In this document: positions 7,633 through 14,828 of the stretch, piece after piece
Numbering within the stretch: the stretch's first letter is position 1
How the letters are laid out: the number at the start of each line of letters is the position of its first letter
Source: Desulfotignum sp.
GTDB taxonomy: Bacteria; Desulfobacterota; Desulfobacteria; Desulfobacterales; Desulfobacteraceae
Assembly (NCBI GenBank): GCA_021737445.1
Contig: JAIPDY010000024.1
Span: forward strand, 1-21,171
Length of the DNA: 21,171 nucleotides
Reading direction: 5' to 3'
Translations under genes and position numbers: made by a program
The notes under the pieces: model-generated
Told to the model about the DNA's origin: nothing
Databases searched by the model: none
What the model saw: only the letters and a program-made list of their open reading frames with translations

Positions 7633-7685
7633 GGTAGTCTGACGGCTTTTGAAAAAGAAAATAAGCAGCCCCCCTCTTTTGTCAA

Positions 7686-9707
7686 TCATGCAGGACTGAT
7701 AACCGCCAGCACATCATCTTTTGCCACGGAATCTCCTGTATCAAAGCCTATGGCGGCAACAACACCGCCCACAGGTGCAGGCAGGGCATTTTCCATTTTC
7801 ATGGCCTCAATGACCACAATGGTTTCCCCTTCATCCACTGTGTCCCCCACCATTTTTTCATATTTGATCACCATGCCGGGCATGGGGGCTTTTATGGGAG
7901 TACCGTCTGCCTGGGAAGCCGCTGGTGCGGTTACCGGCTTTGGATCAGGTTTGGAATCTGCCGGCTGTGCCGGTGCAGCAGGGGCTGAAGATTTTTTTTC
8001 CCGGGCTTCAGAAACCGGTTGTCCCGGTGCCTCAGAAACGGTGCCGCCCGGGCCTGCTTGGGTGATTACAGGAGATCCGCCCTGCTCTTCCACCCCCACT
8101 TCAAAGGCTTCTCCTTCCACAAAAACCGTAAAAATCCGGGTGTTCTCCGTTTTTTCAAAATCAGGCTTTTCCACCAGTTCCCCGGCTTTGGCTTTTTTAA
8201 TCAGCGCATCCTGTTTTTTCACCTCTTCTATGGTGACGGGTTTAAGGCTGTCCGGTACCGGCTCTTTGCCGTATTTCTGCTTGAGAAATTTTTTGCCTGT
8301 CACAGGAAACAACGCATACAGCAACAGATCTTCATCATCTCTGGCAAGATCTTTGATCTCTTTGCGGGCTTTTTCCAGTTCCGGTTCCAGCACCTGGGCC
8401 GGACGGCAGGAGATGGGTTCCTCTCCTCTGGCATAGCCTTTCAACGCTTTTTTCTGGACCTCCGGATCTATTGGCACAGAGGTTTTGCCGTACAGCCCGT
8501 AACACAGATCTTTCACCTGGCCGGATACCATCTTGTACCGCTCTTCCTGGGTATCAAACAGCACATTGTTCACGGTCTGGGTGCCCACGATCTGGCTGGT
8601 GGGGGTAACCAGCGGCACCTGGCCCAGTTCCTTTCTCACCCTGGGCAGTTCCCTGTAAACCTGGTCTATCTTGTCTAAAGAATCCATCTCCCGCAGCTGG
8701 TTCACCAGGTTGGAAAGCATCCCGCCCGGTGTCTGGTGCAGCAGCACATTGATGTCGATGAGAGACACCTTGGTATCATCCAGAAGATGCTTGTACTTGG
8801 GCATGACCTCTTTTTCCAGAATCTCATTGATATCTGCCAGGGCCTTGATATCGAATCCCGTATCCCTGCCGGTGCCCAGAAGGGTCATGACCAGGGGTTC
8901 CAAAGCTGCATGGGAGGTTCTGTATGCATAGGGGGTCACACAGGTGTCGATGATGTCCACCCCGGCTTCCACTGCCTTGAGATGGGTCATGGCAGACATG
9001 CCGGACGTAAAATGGCTGTGCAGATGGATCAATGGCTTCACATTGTCTTTCAGGGCACTGACCAGTGCAAAGGCATCATAGGGAGCCATCAGCCCTGCCA
9101 TATCCTTGACGCAGATACTGTCTGCACCCATATCCTCCAGCTCTTTTGCCTTTTTGATGTAATACTCCAGGTTGTAGACCTCTCCCCCCAGACGGGGTTC
9201 GGTAAGGGTATAGCAGATACAGCCCTGGAAATGGGCACCGCATTCCTTGATCACCGGCACCACGGTTTCAAAATTTCTGTAGTCATTGAGGGCATCAAAG
9301 GTACGGAATATTTCCAGGCCGTTGTCCACGGTTTTTTTCACAAACAGCTTTGCCACATCATCTGCATAATTTCTGTATCCCACAAGGTTCTGGCCCCTCA
9401 GCAGCATGGAAAACGGGGTTTTTTTAAAATACCGCTTCAATGTCCGCAGCCGCTGCCAGGGATCTTCACCTAAAAACCTGTGCATGGTGTCAAAGGTGGC
9501 GCCGCCCCACACCTCCACAGCCCAGAAACCGATCTCATCCATGCGCTCGGCCACGGGAATCATATCTTCTGTTCTGCCCCTGGTGGCAAACAGAGACTGG
9601 TGCCCATCCCGCAGGGAGATATCCTCCACTTTCAGGGGATTTTCAGCCTTGTGCCTGTTTTTGTCATAATTCATCTGTGTCATTTTAACCCTGGTATGTT
9701 CAGTCAT
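7686..9707 (-). CDS. Biotin-carrying carboxyltransferase (5S/OadA/PycB type)
   Basis: A 673-residue protein with two functional parts. Residues 25 to about 480 form the pyruvate/oxaloacetate carboxyltransferase barrel, with SLRDGHQSL (metal-binding Asp34), EVWGGATFD, LLRGQNLVGYR, the lysine in ADSICVKDMAG that is carbamylated in relatives, and the metal-binding HLHSH. The family pattern LVTPTSQIVGTQ is also present. An Ala/Pro-rich linker (about 550-605) leads to a biotinyl domain with EAMKMEN; the biotin lysine is 637, 36 residues from the end. The ATG at 9707 has GGGAG about ten bases upstream. No biotin carboxylase or membrane beta subunit is nearby, but a 12S-type subunit is. I therefore favour the 5S plus 1.3S fused part of methylmalonyl-CoA:pyruvate transcarboxylase. 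Oxaloacetate decarboxylase alpha or pyruvate carboxylase subunit B remain alternatives. Confidence 0.88.
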   Translation of the reverse strand: MTEHTRVKMTQMNYDKNRHKAENPLKVEDISLRDGHQSLFATRGRTEDMIPVAERMDEIGFWAVEVWGGATFDTMHRFLGEDPWQRLRTLKRYFKKTPFSMLLRGQNLVGYRNYADDVAKLFVKKTVDNGLEIFRTFDALNDYRNFETVVPVIKECGAHFQGCICYTLTEPRLGGEVYNLEYYIKKAKELEDMGADSICVKDMAGLMAPYDAFALVSALKDNVKPLIHLHSHFTSGMSAMTHLKAVEAGVDIIDTCVTPYAYRTSHAALEPLVMTLLGTGRDTGFDIKALADINEILEKEVMPKYKHLLDDTKVSLIDINVLLHQTPGGMLSNLVNQLREMDSLDKIDQVYRELPRVRKELGQVPLVTPTSQIVGTQTVNNVLFDTQEERYKMVSGQVKDLCYGLYGKTSVPIDPEVQKKALKGYARGEEPISCRPAQVLEPELEKARKEIKDLARDDEDLLLYALFPVTGKKFLKQKYGKEPVPDSLKPVTIEEVKKQDALIKKAKAGELVEKPDFEKTENTRIFTVFVEGEAFEVGVEEQGGSPVITQAGPGGTVSEAPGQPVSEAREKKSSAPAAPAQPADSKPDPKPVTAPAASQADGTPIKAPMPGMVIKYEKMVGDTVDEGETIVVIEAMKMENALPAPVGGVVAAIGFDTGDSVAKDDVLAVISPA

Positions 9708-9733
9708 TGCTGTTTTTCTCCCAAAAAATTGGT

Positions 9734-9958
9734 TTATTTAAACATGCGCAGCTGCATCATGGTGCTGGCCTGCATTAAAAACTGACGGCCGGTCATGCCC
9801 CAGATATTGGGTGCAGATCCTTGTGACTCACCGGGTACAGGGGTTTGGTCAGCTCTGATTTGAGCCGGGTCAGCCATCTGCCGGGCCTGGATCTCTTCAC
9901 CGGTTTTAATATAGCTGTACACCGCAGCCATGGCAGCTGCTCTTTTTTTTCTATCCAT
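9734..9958 (-). CDS. Small helical protein, likely accessory subunit of the carboxyltransferase
   Basis: A 74-residue protein between the 12S-type and 5S-type genes, 13 bases after the first and 26 before the second. The start at 9958 (MDRKKRAAAMAAVYSYI) is preferred because a GGGGG-rich site lies just upstream; a longer reading from 9991 would overlap the 12S gene and lacks a ribosome binding site. The N-terminal helix KKRAAAMAAVYSYI resembles the C-terminal helix of OadG/MmdD (gamma/delta) subunits of sodium-pump decarboxylases, which docks on the alpha subunit. The membrane helix of those subunits is absent here. A Pro/Gln-rich middle is followed by a C-terminal segment with WGMTGRQFLMQASTMM. 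An assembly or linker role is inferred from position and this weak resemblance. Confidence 0.7.
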   Translation of the reverse strand: MDRKKRAAAMAAVYSYIKTGEEIQARQMADPAQIRADQTPVPGESQGSAPNIWGMTGRQFLMQASTMMQLRMFK

Positions 9959-9971
9959 GGTTCCCCCTTTT

Positions 9972-11525
9972 TTATACAGGAATGTTGCCATGTTTTTTGG
10001 CCGGCCGCATCTCCCGTTTGGTGGCCATGGCTTCTAAAGCATCAATGAGCCGGGGCCGGGTTTCAGACGGCTGGATAACCGCATCCACATACCCCCTGGC
10101 AGCCGCGCAATAGGGATTGGAAAACTGGTCATTGTACTGGACGATTTTTTCTTTGCGTTTGGCTGCCGGGTCATCTGCCGCCTTGATCTCTCTTGCATGA
10201 ATGATATTGGCCGCCCCTTCCGCACCCATGACTGCAATCTCGGCGCTGGGCCAGGCAAAGGCCATGTCCGCACCCAGGTGACGGGAACACATGGCAATAT
10301 AGGAACCACCGTAATTTTTACGGGTGATCAACAACAGTTTGGGCACCGTGGCTTCGGAATAGCACCACAGCAGTTTGGCCCCATGGCGGATGATGCCCCC
10401 CCATTCCTGGTTGGAACCGGGCAGATACCCCGGCACATCCGCAATGGTGAGCATGGGGATGTTGAAGGCATCACAGAACCGGATGAACCGGGTGGCTTTG
10501 TCCGAGGCATTGATATCCAGGCATCCGGCCAGGTGGTTGGGCTGATTGGCGATAATGCCGATGGACCGGCCGTTGAGCCGGGCAAAGCAGACCACAAGGT
10601 TTTTTGCAAAATACTGGTGGGGTTCGAAAAAATGCCCGTCATCCACAATGGACCGGATCACGTTTTTCATATCATAGGACCGGTTGGGGCTGTCCGGAAT
10701 CACCGTGTCCAAAGAGGCATCCATGCGGTCGGGGACATCGGTGGGCGGGATCAACGGGGGGTCTTCCATATTATTGGAAGGCAGATAAGACAACAGGGTC
10801 TTTATCTGAAGGATGCAGTCTTCATCTGATTCACAGGCAAACTGGGCCACACCGGATTTTTCATTATGGGCCATAGCACCCCCTAAGTCTTCAGAAGTGA
10901 CCTCTTCTCCTGTCACCGCCTTGATCACGTTAGGGCCGGTGATAAACATGTATGCACTTTTTTTGACCATGAAAACAAAATCGGTCATGGCAGGAGAATA
11001 CACCGCCCCGCCGGCAGTGGGTCCCATGATGGCCGATATCTGGGGAACAACCCCTGAACAGGCAGAGTTCCTGAAAAAGATCTCCCCGTATCCGGACAGG
11101 GCATCGATGCCCTCCTGGATTCTGGCACCGCCTGAATCGTTCATGCCGATGACAGGCGCCCCTGCTTTCAAGGCCATGTCCATGACCTTGCATATTTTTT
11201 TGGCCTGCATTTCCCCTAACGAACCTGCCCGGGCTGTAAAATCCTGGGCATAGGCAAACACGATTCTGCCGTCCACCCGTCCATGGCCGGTGATGACACC
11301 GTCCGCAGGTATCTGCACCTTTTCCATACCGAAATTGGTGCACCGGTGGGTGACAAACATATCCAGCTCCCTGAAGCTGCCTTTATCAAACAAACAGTCA
11401 AGGCGTTCTCTGGCATTGAGCCGTCCTTGTTCCTGCCGTTTGGCCAATGCTGCATCACCACCCATTTTCAGAATTTCCTGCTCTTTTTGCTTCAGAATCT
11501 GGATATTGTCTGATGTGGCTCCCAT
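9972..11525 (-). CDS. Acyl-CoA carboxyltransferase, 12S / methylmalonyl-CoA carboxyltransferase type
   Basis: A 517-residue crotonase-fold carboxyltransferase. The start at 11525 has GGAAGGA eight bases upstream; the in-frame ATG at 11549 has none. Hallmarks are NARERLD near residue 40, YAQDFTARAGSLGEMQ, the oxyanion-hole stretch NDSGGARIQEG, GPTAGGAVYSPAMTDF, ITGPNVIKAVTGE, and in the C-terminal half PGYLPGSNQEWGGIIRHGAKLL and NYGGSYIAM. It moves the carboxyl group between biotin and an acyl-CoA. Together with the biotinylated 5S-type protein it makes a complete transcarboxylase, or with an unlinked biotin carboxylase a propionyl-CoA carboxylase. Exact substrate specificity cannot be read from the sequence. 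Confidence 0.9.
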   Translation of the reverse strand: MGATSDNIQILKQKEQEILKMGGDAALAKRQEQGRLNARERLDCLFDKGSFRELDMFVTHRCTNFGMEKVQIPADGVITGHGRVDGRIVFAYAQDFTARAGSLGEMQAKKICKVMDMALKAGAPVIGMNDSGGARIQEGIDALSGYGEIFFRNSACSGVVPQISAIMGPTAGGAVYSPAMTDFVFMVKKSAYMFITGPNVIKAVTGEEVTSEDLGGAMAHNEKSGVAQFACESDEDCILQIKTLLSYLPSNNMEDPPLIPPTDVPDRMDASLDTVIPDSPNRSYDMKNVIRSIVDDGHFFEPHQYFAKNLVVCFARLNGRSIGIIANQPNHLAGCLDINASDKATRFIRFCDAFNIPMLTIADVPGYLPGSNQEWGGIIRHGAKLLWCYSEATVPKLLLITRKNYGGSYIAMCSRHLGADMAFAWPSAEIAVMGAEGAANIIHAREIKAADDPAAKRKEKIVQYNDQFSNPYCAAARGYVDAVIQPSETRPRLIDALEAMATKREMRPAKKHGNIPV

Positions 11526-11533
11526 AATAGAAA

Positions 11534-11540
11534 TCCTTCC
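11534..11540 (-). promoter_or_regulatory. Ribosome binding site deciding the 12S-type start
   Basis: GGAAGGA on the minus strand lies eight bases before the ATG at 11525. The ATG at 11549 lacks a comparable site, so the shorter protein is preferred. Confidence 0.75.
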
Positions 11541-11565
11541 ATGTTCCATAAGTTTGAAAGTTGCG

Positions 11566-12309
11566 TTATTTCACTGTAAACCGCCATGCACAGAACCAGT
11601 CATCCGGATGCGGGTCCGGAGGGCACCCGATACAGGTGGTTTTAATATCTGGATCAATGGCTGTTGCAAAATAGGTGTATTCCACCAGTCCGGCTGATTT
11701 GCAGGGATAATCGGGCAGATTTTTACGTTTTCTGGCTGCCTGAACCCTGCACCCATCCATTTGAAATACAAAACTTTTTGGTCCTTCGTCAACAATTGAT
11801 TGCGTATTTATGAAAGAATACATCCTGAAATTCAAGGCTTTTTTAAGGCCGTCCAGCCCCGGCTTATCCTTGAGATGTAAAAATTTTTTTATGGCATGGG
11901 CCTCATACGGAGAAAACTTGCCCCAGCAGGAGTCATTGCACCGCTTGGCATCATTCATGCCATGGGCGGCTTCAACTGCCTGAAACCAGACCCCGTCCAT
12001 TACCAGCCAGTTTTTAGCCAGACTTTTTAACAGTTCATTTATGGTGTCTTCATCCATATATGCCAGTGCTGCGGGCATACCGTTCTTGAGTTCAAACCCC
12101 AGGACATCTGCCAGGCGGTTCATTGCAATGGCCGTGGCTTTCGGCACCACAGTATCCATCATGTCCAGGGCGGTTTCCATTCCCATCTGGTGCCGGACTT
12201 CAGCAAACCAGAATCCATAATGCATGATCATGCGAAACACCATATCGGTCATCAAACGGTTCCTGTCTTTCCTTGACAGATCCGGAAAAGCGGGGAGCGC
12301 ATCTTTCAT
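11566..12309 (-). CDS. Cysteine-rich DUF6125-like protein
   Basis: A 247-residue soluble protein, probably of the DUF6125 type (recalled from memory, not searched). Its N-terminal half is helical. The cysteines cluster: C124 and C128 in RCNDSCW, YPC near residue 200, then C226, C229 and C240 in the C-terminal CIGCPPDPHP...CAW. The spacing suggests metal or cluster binding, or a thiol active site as in ATC-hydrolase-like proteins; the sequence cannot separate these. There is no signal peptide. Its ATG overlaps the stop of the glycosyltransferase by four bases (ATGA), and the 12S-type gene begins 40 bases downstream. It therefore appears to be part of the same operon. Function unknown. Confidence 0.75.
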   Translation of the reverse strand: MKDALPAFPDLSRKDRNRLMTDMVFRMIMHYGFWFAEVRHQMGMETALDMMDTVVPKATAIAMNRLADVLGFELKNGMPAALAYMDEDTINELLKSLAKNWLVMDGVWFQAVEAAHGMNDAKRCNDSCWGKFSPYEAHAIKKFLHLKDKPGLDGLKKALNFRMYSFINTQSIVDEGPKSFVFQMDGCRVQAARKRKNLPDYPCKSAGLVEYTYFATAIDPDIKTTCIGCPPDPHPDDWFCAWRFTVK

Positions 12310-13154
12310 TGGAAATCTCCTTTTAACAGTTGGGTATAAAGTTGCAGATAAATTCCGGCTTCAGCGGTTTTTCCCCGCTTCACACATCCGTTTCCGTAAA
12401 TCTTGCATTTTTCTCTGAGCACGGATACGGCAGCTGTCTTCTGGTTCCGGGTCAGGGTGCCGGACCGGACCAGATCCAGTATGGCTGCAATACGGTACCG
12501 GTCCTGGGAATGAGTGCGGGAAAGCTGATCATCATGTCCCCCGTACTTGATAGTCAACGGCCTGTCAATGAGGTGAATCGGCGTATCTGTGCTGACCCTA
12601 AGCCAGAAGTCATAGTCTTCACATACTAAAAATTTTTCATTGAACATCCCTTTTATATCAAACAAAGTTTTTTTCATCATCACTGCAGACGGGCTGACCA
12701 GGCAAAGGTGAAGGGATGGCTCAAAAATCATGCCCGAAGGTTTCTGGTGTTTTTTTCTGGGGTTCACCCGGATTCCGTTGCGGATCCAGATCTCTTCGGT
12801 CTGACAGATCATGGCTCCGGGATGAGCAAAAAAAAATGCGGCCTGACAGGCAAGTTTTTCAGGTTCCCATTGATCATCGGAATCCAGCAGCGCGATAAAC
12901 TCACCGCAACTGTTACGTATCCCCAGATTCCGTGCCCCGCTCACCCCTTTGCCCGGCTGGGAGAGCACCCGGATCTTTTTGCCATAAGCGGCCAGAAGTG
13001 CCGGCGTATCATCTGTGGATCCGTCATCCACCACAATAATCTCCCTGGGTGCATATGTCTGGGCCAGCACTGAATCGATGGCTCTGGCCAGGGTCCATGC
13101 CCGGTTAAAGGTGGGGATGATCACACTGATCTGTAGGAAGGCCTTTTGTTTCAT
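12306..13154 (-). CDS. Family 2 glycosyltransferase
   Basis: A 282-residue GT-A fold glycosyltransferase. ISVIIPTFNRAWTL (residues 9-22) and VVDDGSTDDT (41-50) bind the nucleotide-sugar. The metal-binding DSDD is at 91-94 within ALLDSDDQWEPEKL, and CEDYDFWLRV near 175-185 supplies the likely acceptor-side acidic residues. There is no membrane anchor. It probably adds a sugar to a cell-surface polysaccharide or lipid; donor and acceptor are unknown. The ATG at 13154 is preferred because it overlaps the stop of an upstream small ORF by ATGA; an in-frame TTG at 13193 is the alternative. It is itself coupled to the next gene by ATGA. Confidence 0.88.
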   Translation of the reverse strand: MKQKAFLQISVIIPTFNRAWTLARAIDSVLAQTYAPREIIVVDDGSTDDTPALLAAYGKKIRVLSQPGKGVSGARNLGIRNSCGEFIALLDSDDQWEPEKLACQAAFFFAHPGAMICQTEEIWIRNGIRVNPRKKHQKPSGMIFEPSLHLCLVSPSAVMMKKTLFDIKGMFNEKFLVCEDYDFWLRVSTDTPIHLIDRPLTIKYGGHDDQLSRTHSQDRYRIAAILDLVRSGTLTRNQKTAAVSVLREKCKIYGNGCVKRGKTAEAGIYLQLYTQLLKGDFQ

Positions 13155-13438
13155 GACCTCAGACTTATACCATGCCCGAAGGGTTTTGTACAAACCTGAT
13201 TTATCCCTCTTAAATTCCGGGGTGGATACCAGGAGCTATGCCAGAAGAGGCCCAAATGGCCCAACCATTTAAAACCATTAAAAATCATGAGGAGAATCAA
13301 GGCCATAGGATATTTTATCCTTGATTTTTTCAAAAAAAACTCCCATAATATGCTCTGTTGTTTTTTATATGAGTAATCCTTGACAACCCCATCCAAATCA
13401 CTTAAATGAAAGCCCTTAAAATTTTGGATATACGTCAT
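13151..13438 (-). CDS. Hypothetical small single-pass membrane protein
   Basis: A 95-residue ORF, much richer in AT than its neighbours, with no family I recognise. Residues about 25-42 are basic and aromatic (KKQQSILWEFFLKKSRIKY). A hydrophobic stretch follows (about 44-65, MALILLMIFNG...HLGLF) long enough for one membrane helix. The main support for it being real is the junction: its TGA overlaps the glycosyltransferase ATG as ATGA, the same arrangement as the next two genes. Against it, the ATG at 13438 follows an in-frame TGA directly and has no clear ribosome binding site. It may be a small membrane partner of the glycosyltransferase or a decayed gene end. Confidence 0.45.
   Translation of the reverse strand: MTYIQNFKGFHLSDLDGVVKDYSYKKQQSILWEFFLKKSRIKYPMALILLMIFNGFKWLGHLGLFWHSSWYPPRNLRGINQVCTKPFGHGISLRS
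13295..13330 (+). terminator. Terminator-like hairpin with T-run between divergent operons
   Basis: AATCAAGG (13295-13302) and CCTTGATT (13319-13326) are perfect inverted arms with a 16-base loop, and the second arm runs into TTTTTT (13325-13330). An alternative inner stem AGGATA/TATCCT overlaps it. On the plus strand this has intrinsic-terminator form, but no plus-strand gene ends upstream. It could stop antisense transcription before the kor promoter, or be chance in AT-rich DNA. Confidence 0.35.
13380..13407 (+). promoter_or_regulatory. Putative promoter of the kor operon
   Basis: A consensus -35 TTGACA (13380-13385) is followed after 16 bases by TTAAAT (13402-13407), four of six matches to the -10 consensus. 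Transcription would start about 45 bases before korD. The -10 is weak, so an activator may be needed. Confidence 0.5.
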
Positions 13439-13458
13439 TCATAAAAATTGAGGATATT

Positions 13459-13689
13459 ATGGCAAAAGGCAAATCAGTCACACATGTAATTGATACACAC
13501 TGGTGCAAGGGGTGTGGTATCTGTGTTCATTTCTGTCCCAAAAAAGTACTGGAACTGGACACAGAAGGCAAAGTCCGGGCAGCCCGGCCCGAAGATTGCA
13601 TCGCCTGCAAGCTGTGCGAACTTAGATGTCCGGATCTGGCAATACAAATAAAAGAAACTCAGGAAGGGGAAAATGACTCTACAAAATAA
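13459..13689 (+). CDS. korD: 2-oxoacid:ferredoxin oxidoreductase, ferredoxin-like delta subunit
   Basis: A 76-residue protein with two four-cysteine motifs, C16/C19/C22/C26 (WCKGCGICVHFCPKK) and C47/C50/C53/C57 (CIACKLCELRCPD), which bind two [4Fe-4S] clusters. As the delta subunit it carries electrons from the thiamine-diphosphate site of the beta subunit to soluble ferredoxin. GAGG lies five bases before the ATG. Its 3' end overlaps korA by 17 bases, which suggests translational coupling. A separate ferredoxin gene first, followed by alpha, beta and gamma, is the four-subunit Kor/Vor layout of anaerobes and archaea. Confidence 0.93.
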   Translation: MAKGKSVTHVIDTHWCKGCGICVHFCPKKVLELDTEGKVRAARPEDCIACKLCELRCPDLAIQIKETQEGENDSTK

Positions 13690-14827
13690 TATCAGGTTTG
13701 TCCAGGGGAATGAAGCCTGTGTTGAAGGGGCCCTGTATGCCGGGGTCAATTTTTTCGCAGGATACCCCATCACCCCGTCAACGGAAATTGCAGAACACCT
13801 GGCTGAAAAGCTTCCCAGGCAGGGCGGAAAATTCATTCAGATGGAAGATGAAATTGCCTCCATGGGTGCTATTCTCGGGGCTTCCCTCACAGGCAAAAAA
13901 GTGATGACCGCCACATCAGGCCCGGGATTTTCCTTAAAACAGGAAGCTTTAGGGTATGCCTGCATGGCTGAAATTCCCTGCGTCATTGCCAATGTCCAGC
14001 GGGGCGGGCCCTCCACCGGAAATCCCACCCATGTGAGCCAGGGGGATGTGAACCAGGCCAGGTGGGGAACCCACGGGGATCATGCCATCATTGCCCTGAC
14101 CGCATCCAACAACCAGGATGTGTTTAAAATCACGGTGGAAGCCTTTAATCTGGCTGAAACCTACAGGACCCCCGTGATAATCCTTTTGGATGAAGTGGTG
14201 GGCCATATGCGTGAAAAACTCACCCTCCCTGATCCTGAAGAAATTCCAGTGGTGAGCCGGCTGCGCACCTCAGTTCCCAAAGGTGTGGATTACCATCCCT
14301 ATCTTCCCAGAGAGGACGGCCGCCTGCCCATGTCCGATTTCGGGGCTGAGCACCGGTACAATGTCACAGGCCTTTTCCATGACATGTGGGGATTTCCCAA
14401 CAACAACCCCAAGGTGGTCAGCGAACTTCTGCACCATCTGGTGGACAAGATCGAAAACAACGTCAACAGCATAACCATGCACAAGGAATACTGGCTGGAT
14501 GATGCAGATTACATTCTGGTTTCCTATGGATCCTCAGCACGGTCCGCCATCCATATCGCCAAAAACCGGCGCGCCAGGGGTGTGAAGATCGGAGTTCTGG
14601 AGCTTCAGACCCTGTGGCCGTTTCCAAGCGACATGGTCAGAGAAAAATGTGCCAATGCCAAAGCTGTACTGGTGGTGGAAATGAATATGGGACAGGTGAT
14701 CACCCAGGTAAAAAGTGCTGTGGACAATCCTGACAATGTTTTTCTGGCCAACCGCATTGACGGCCAGCTCATTTCTCCCACGGATATCAAAACCATTCTG
14801 AGAATGATCCAGGGAAAGGGGGTGTAA
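13673..14827 (+). CDS. korA: 2-oxoglutarate:ferredoxin oxidoreductase alpha subunit
   Basis: A 384-residue alpha subunit with the pyrimidine-binding region of the thiamine enzyme: GYPITPSTEIAEHL near residue 25, then MEDEIASMGAILGAS with the conserved Glu that activates the cofactor. TSGPGFSLKQEALG, GGPSTGNPT and QGDVNQARWGTHGDH are typical of KorA. The C-terminal half holds the transketolase C-domain (YGSSARSA, WPFPS). AAGGGG precedes the ATG. Two bases separate it from korB. The complex converts 2-oxoglutarate and CoA to succinyl-CoA, CO2 and reduced ferredoxin, or the reverse. A branched-chain 2-oxoacid (Vor) preference cannot be excluded from sequence alone. Confidence 0.85.
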   Translation: MTLQNNIRFVQGNEACVEGALYAGVNFFAGYPITPSTEIAEHLAEKLPRQGGKFIQMEDEIASMGAILGASLTGKKVMTATSGPGFSLKQEALGYACMAEIPCVIANVQRGGPSTGNPTHVSQGDVNQARWGTHGDHAIIALTASNNQDVFKITVEAFNLAETYRTPVIILLDEVVGHMREKLTLPDPEEIPVVSRLRTSVPKGVDYHPYLPREDGRLPMSDFGAEHRYNVTGLFHDMWGFPNNNPKVVSELLHHLVDKIENNVNSITMHKEYWLDDADYILVSYGSSARSAIHIAKNRRARGVKIGVLELQTLWPFPSDMVREKCANAKAVLVVEMNMGQVITQVKSAVDNPDNVFLANRIDGQLISPTDIKTILRMIQGKGV

Positions 14828-14828
14828 C

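Noticed and set aside
7507..8436. 309-residue Ser-rich open frame on the plus strand
   Set aside because: Antisense to the zinc-ribbon gene and the biotinyl part of the carboxyltransferase; Ser/Ala bias typical of a shadow frame.
10197..10829. 210-residue Gly-rich open frame on the plus strand
   Set aside because: Antisense to the 12S-type carboxyltransferase; no recognisable domain.
13155..13193. TTG start extending the glycosyltransferase by 13 residues
   Set aside because: The ATG at 13154 gives a normal GT2 N-terminus and an ATGA overlap with the upstream ORF; the TTG has only a poorly spaced AGAGGG.
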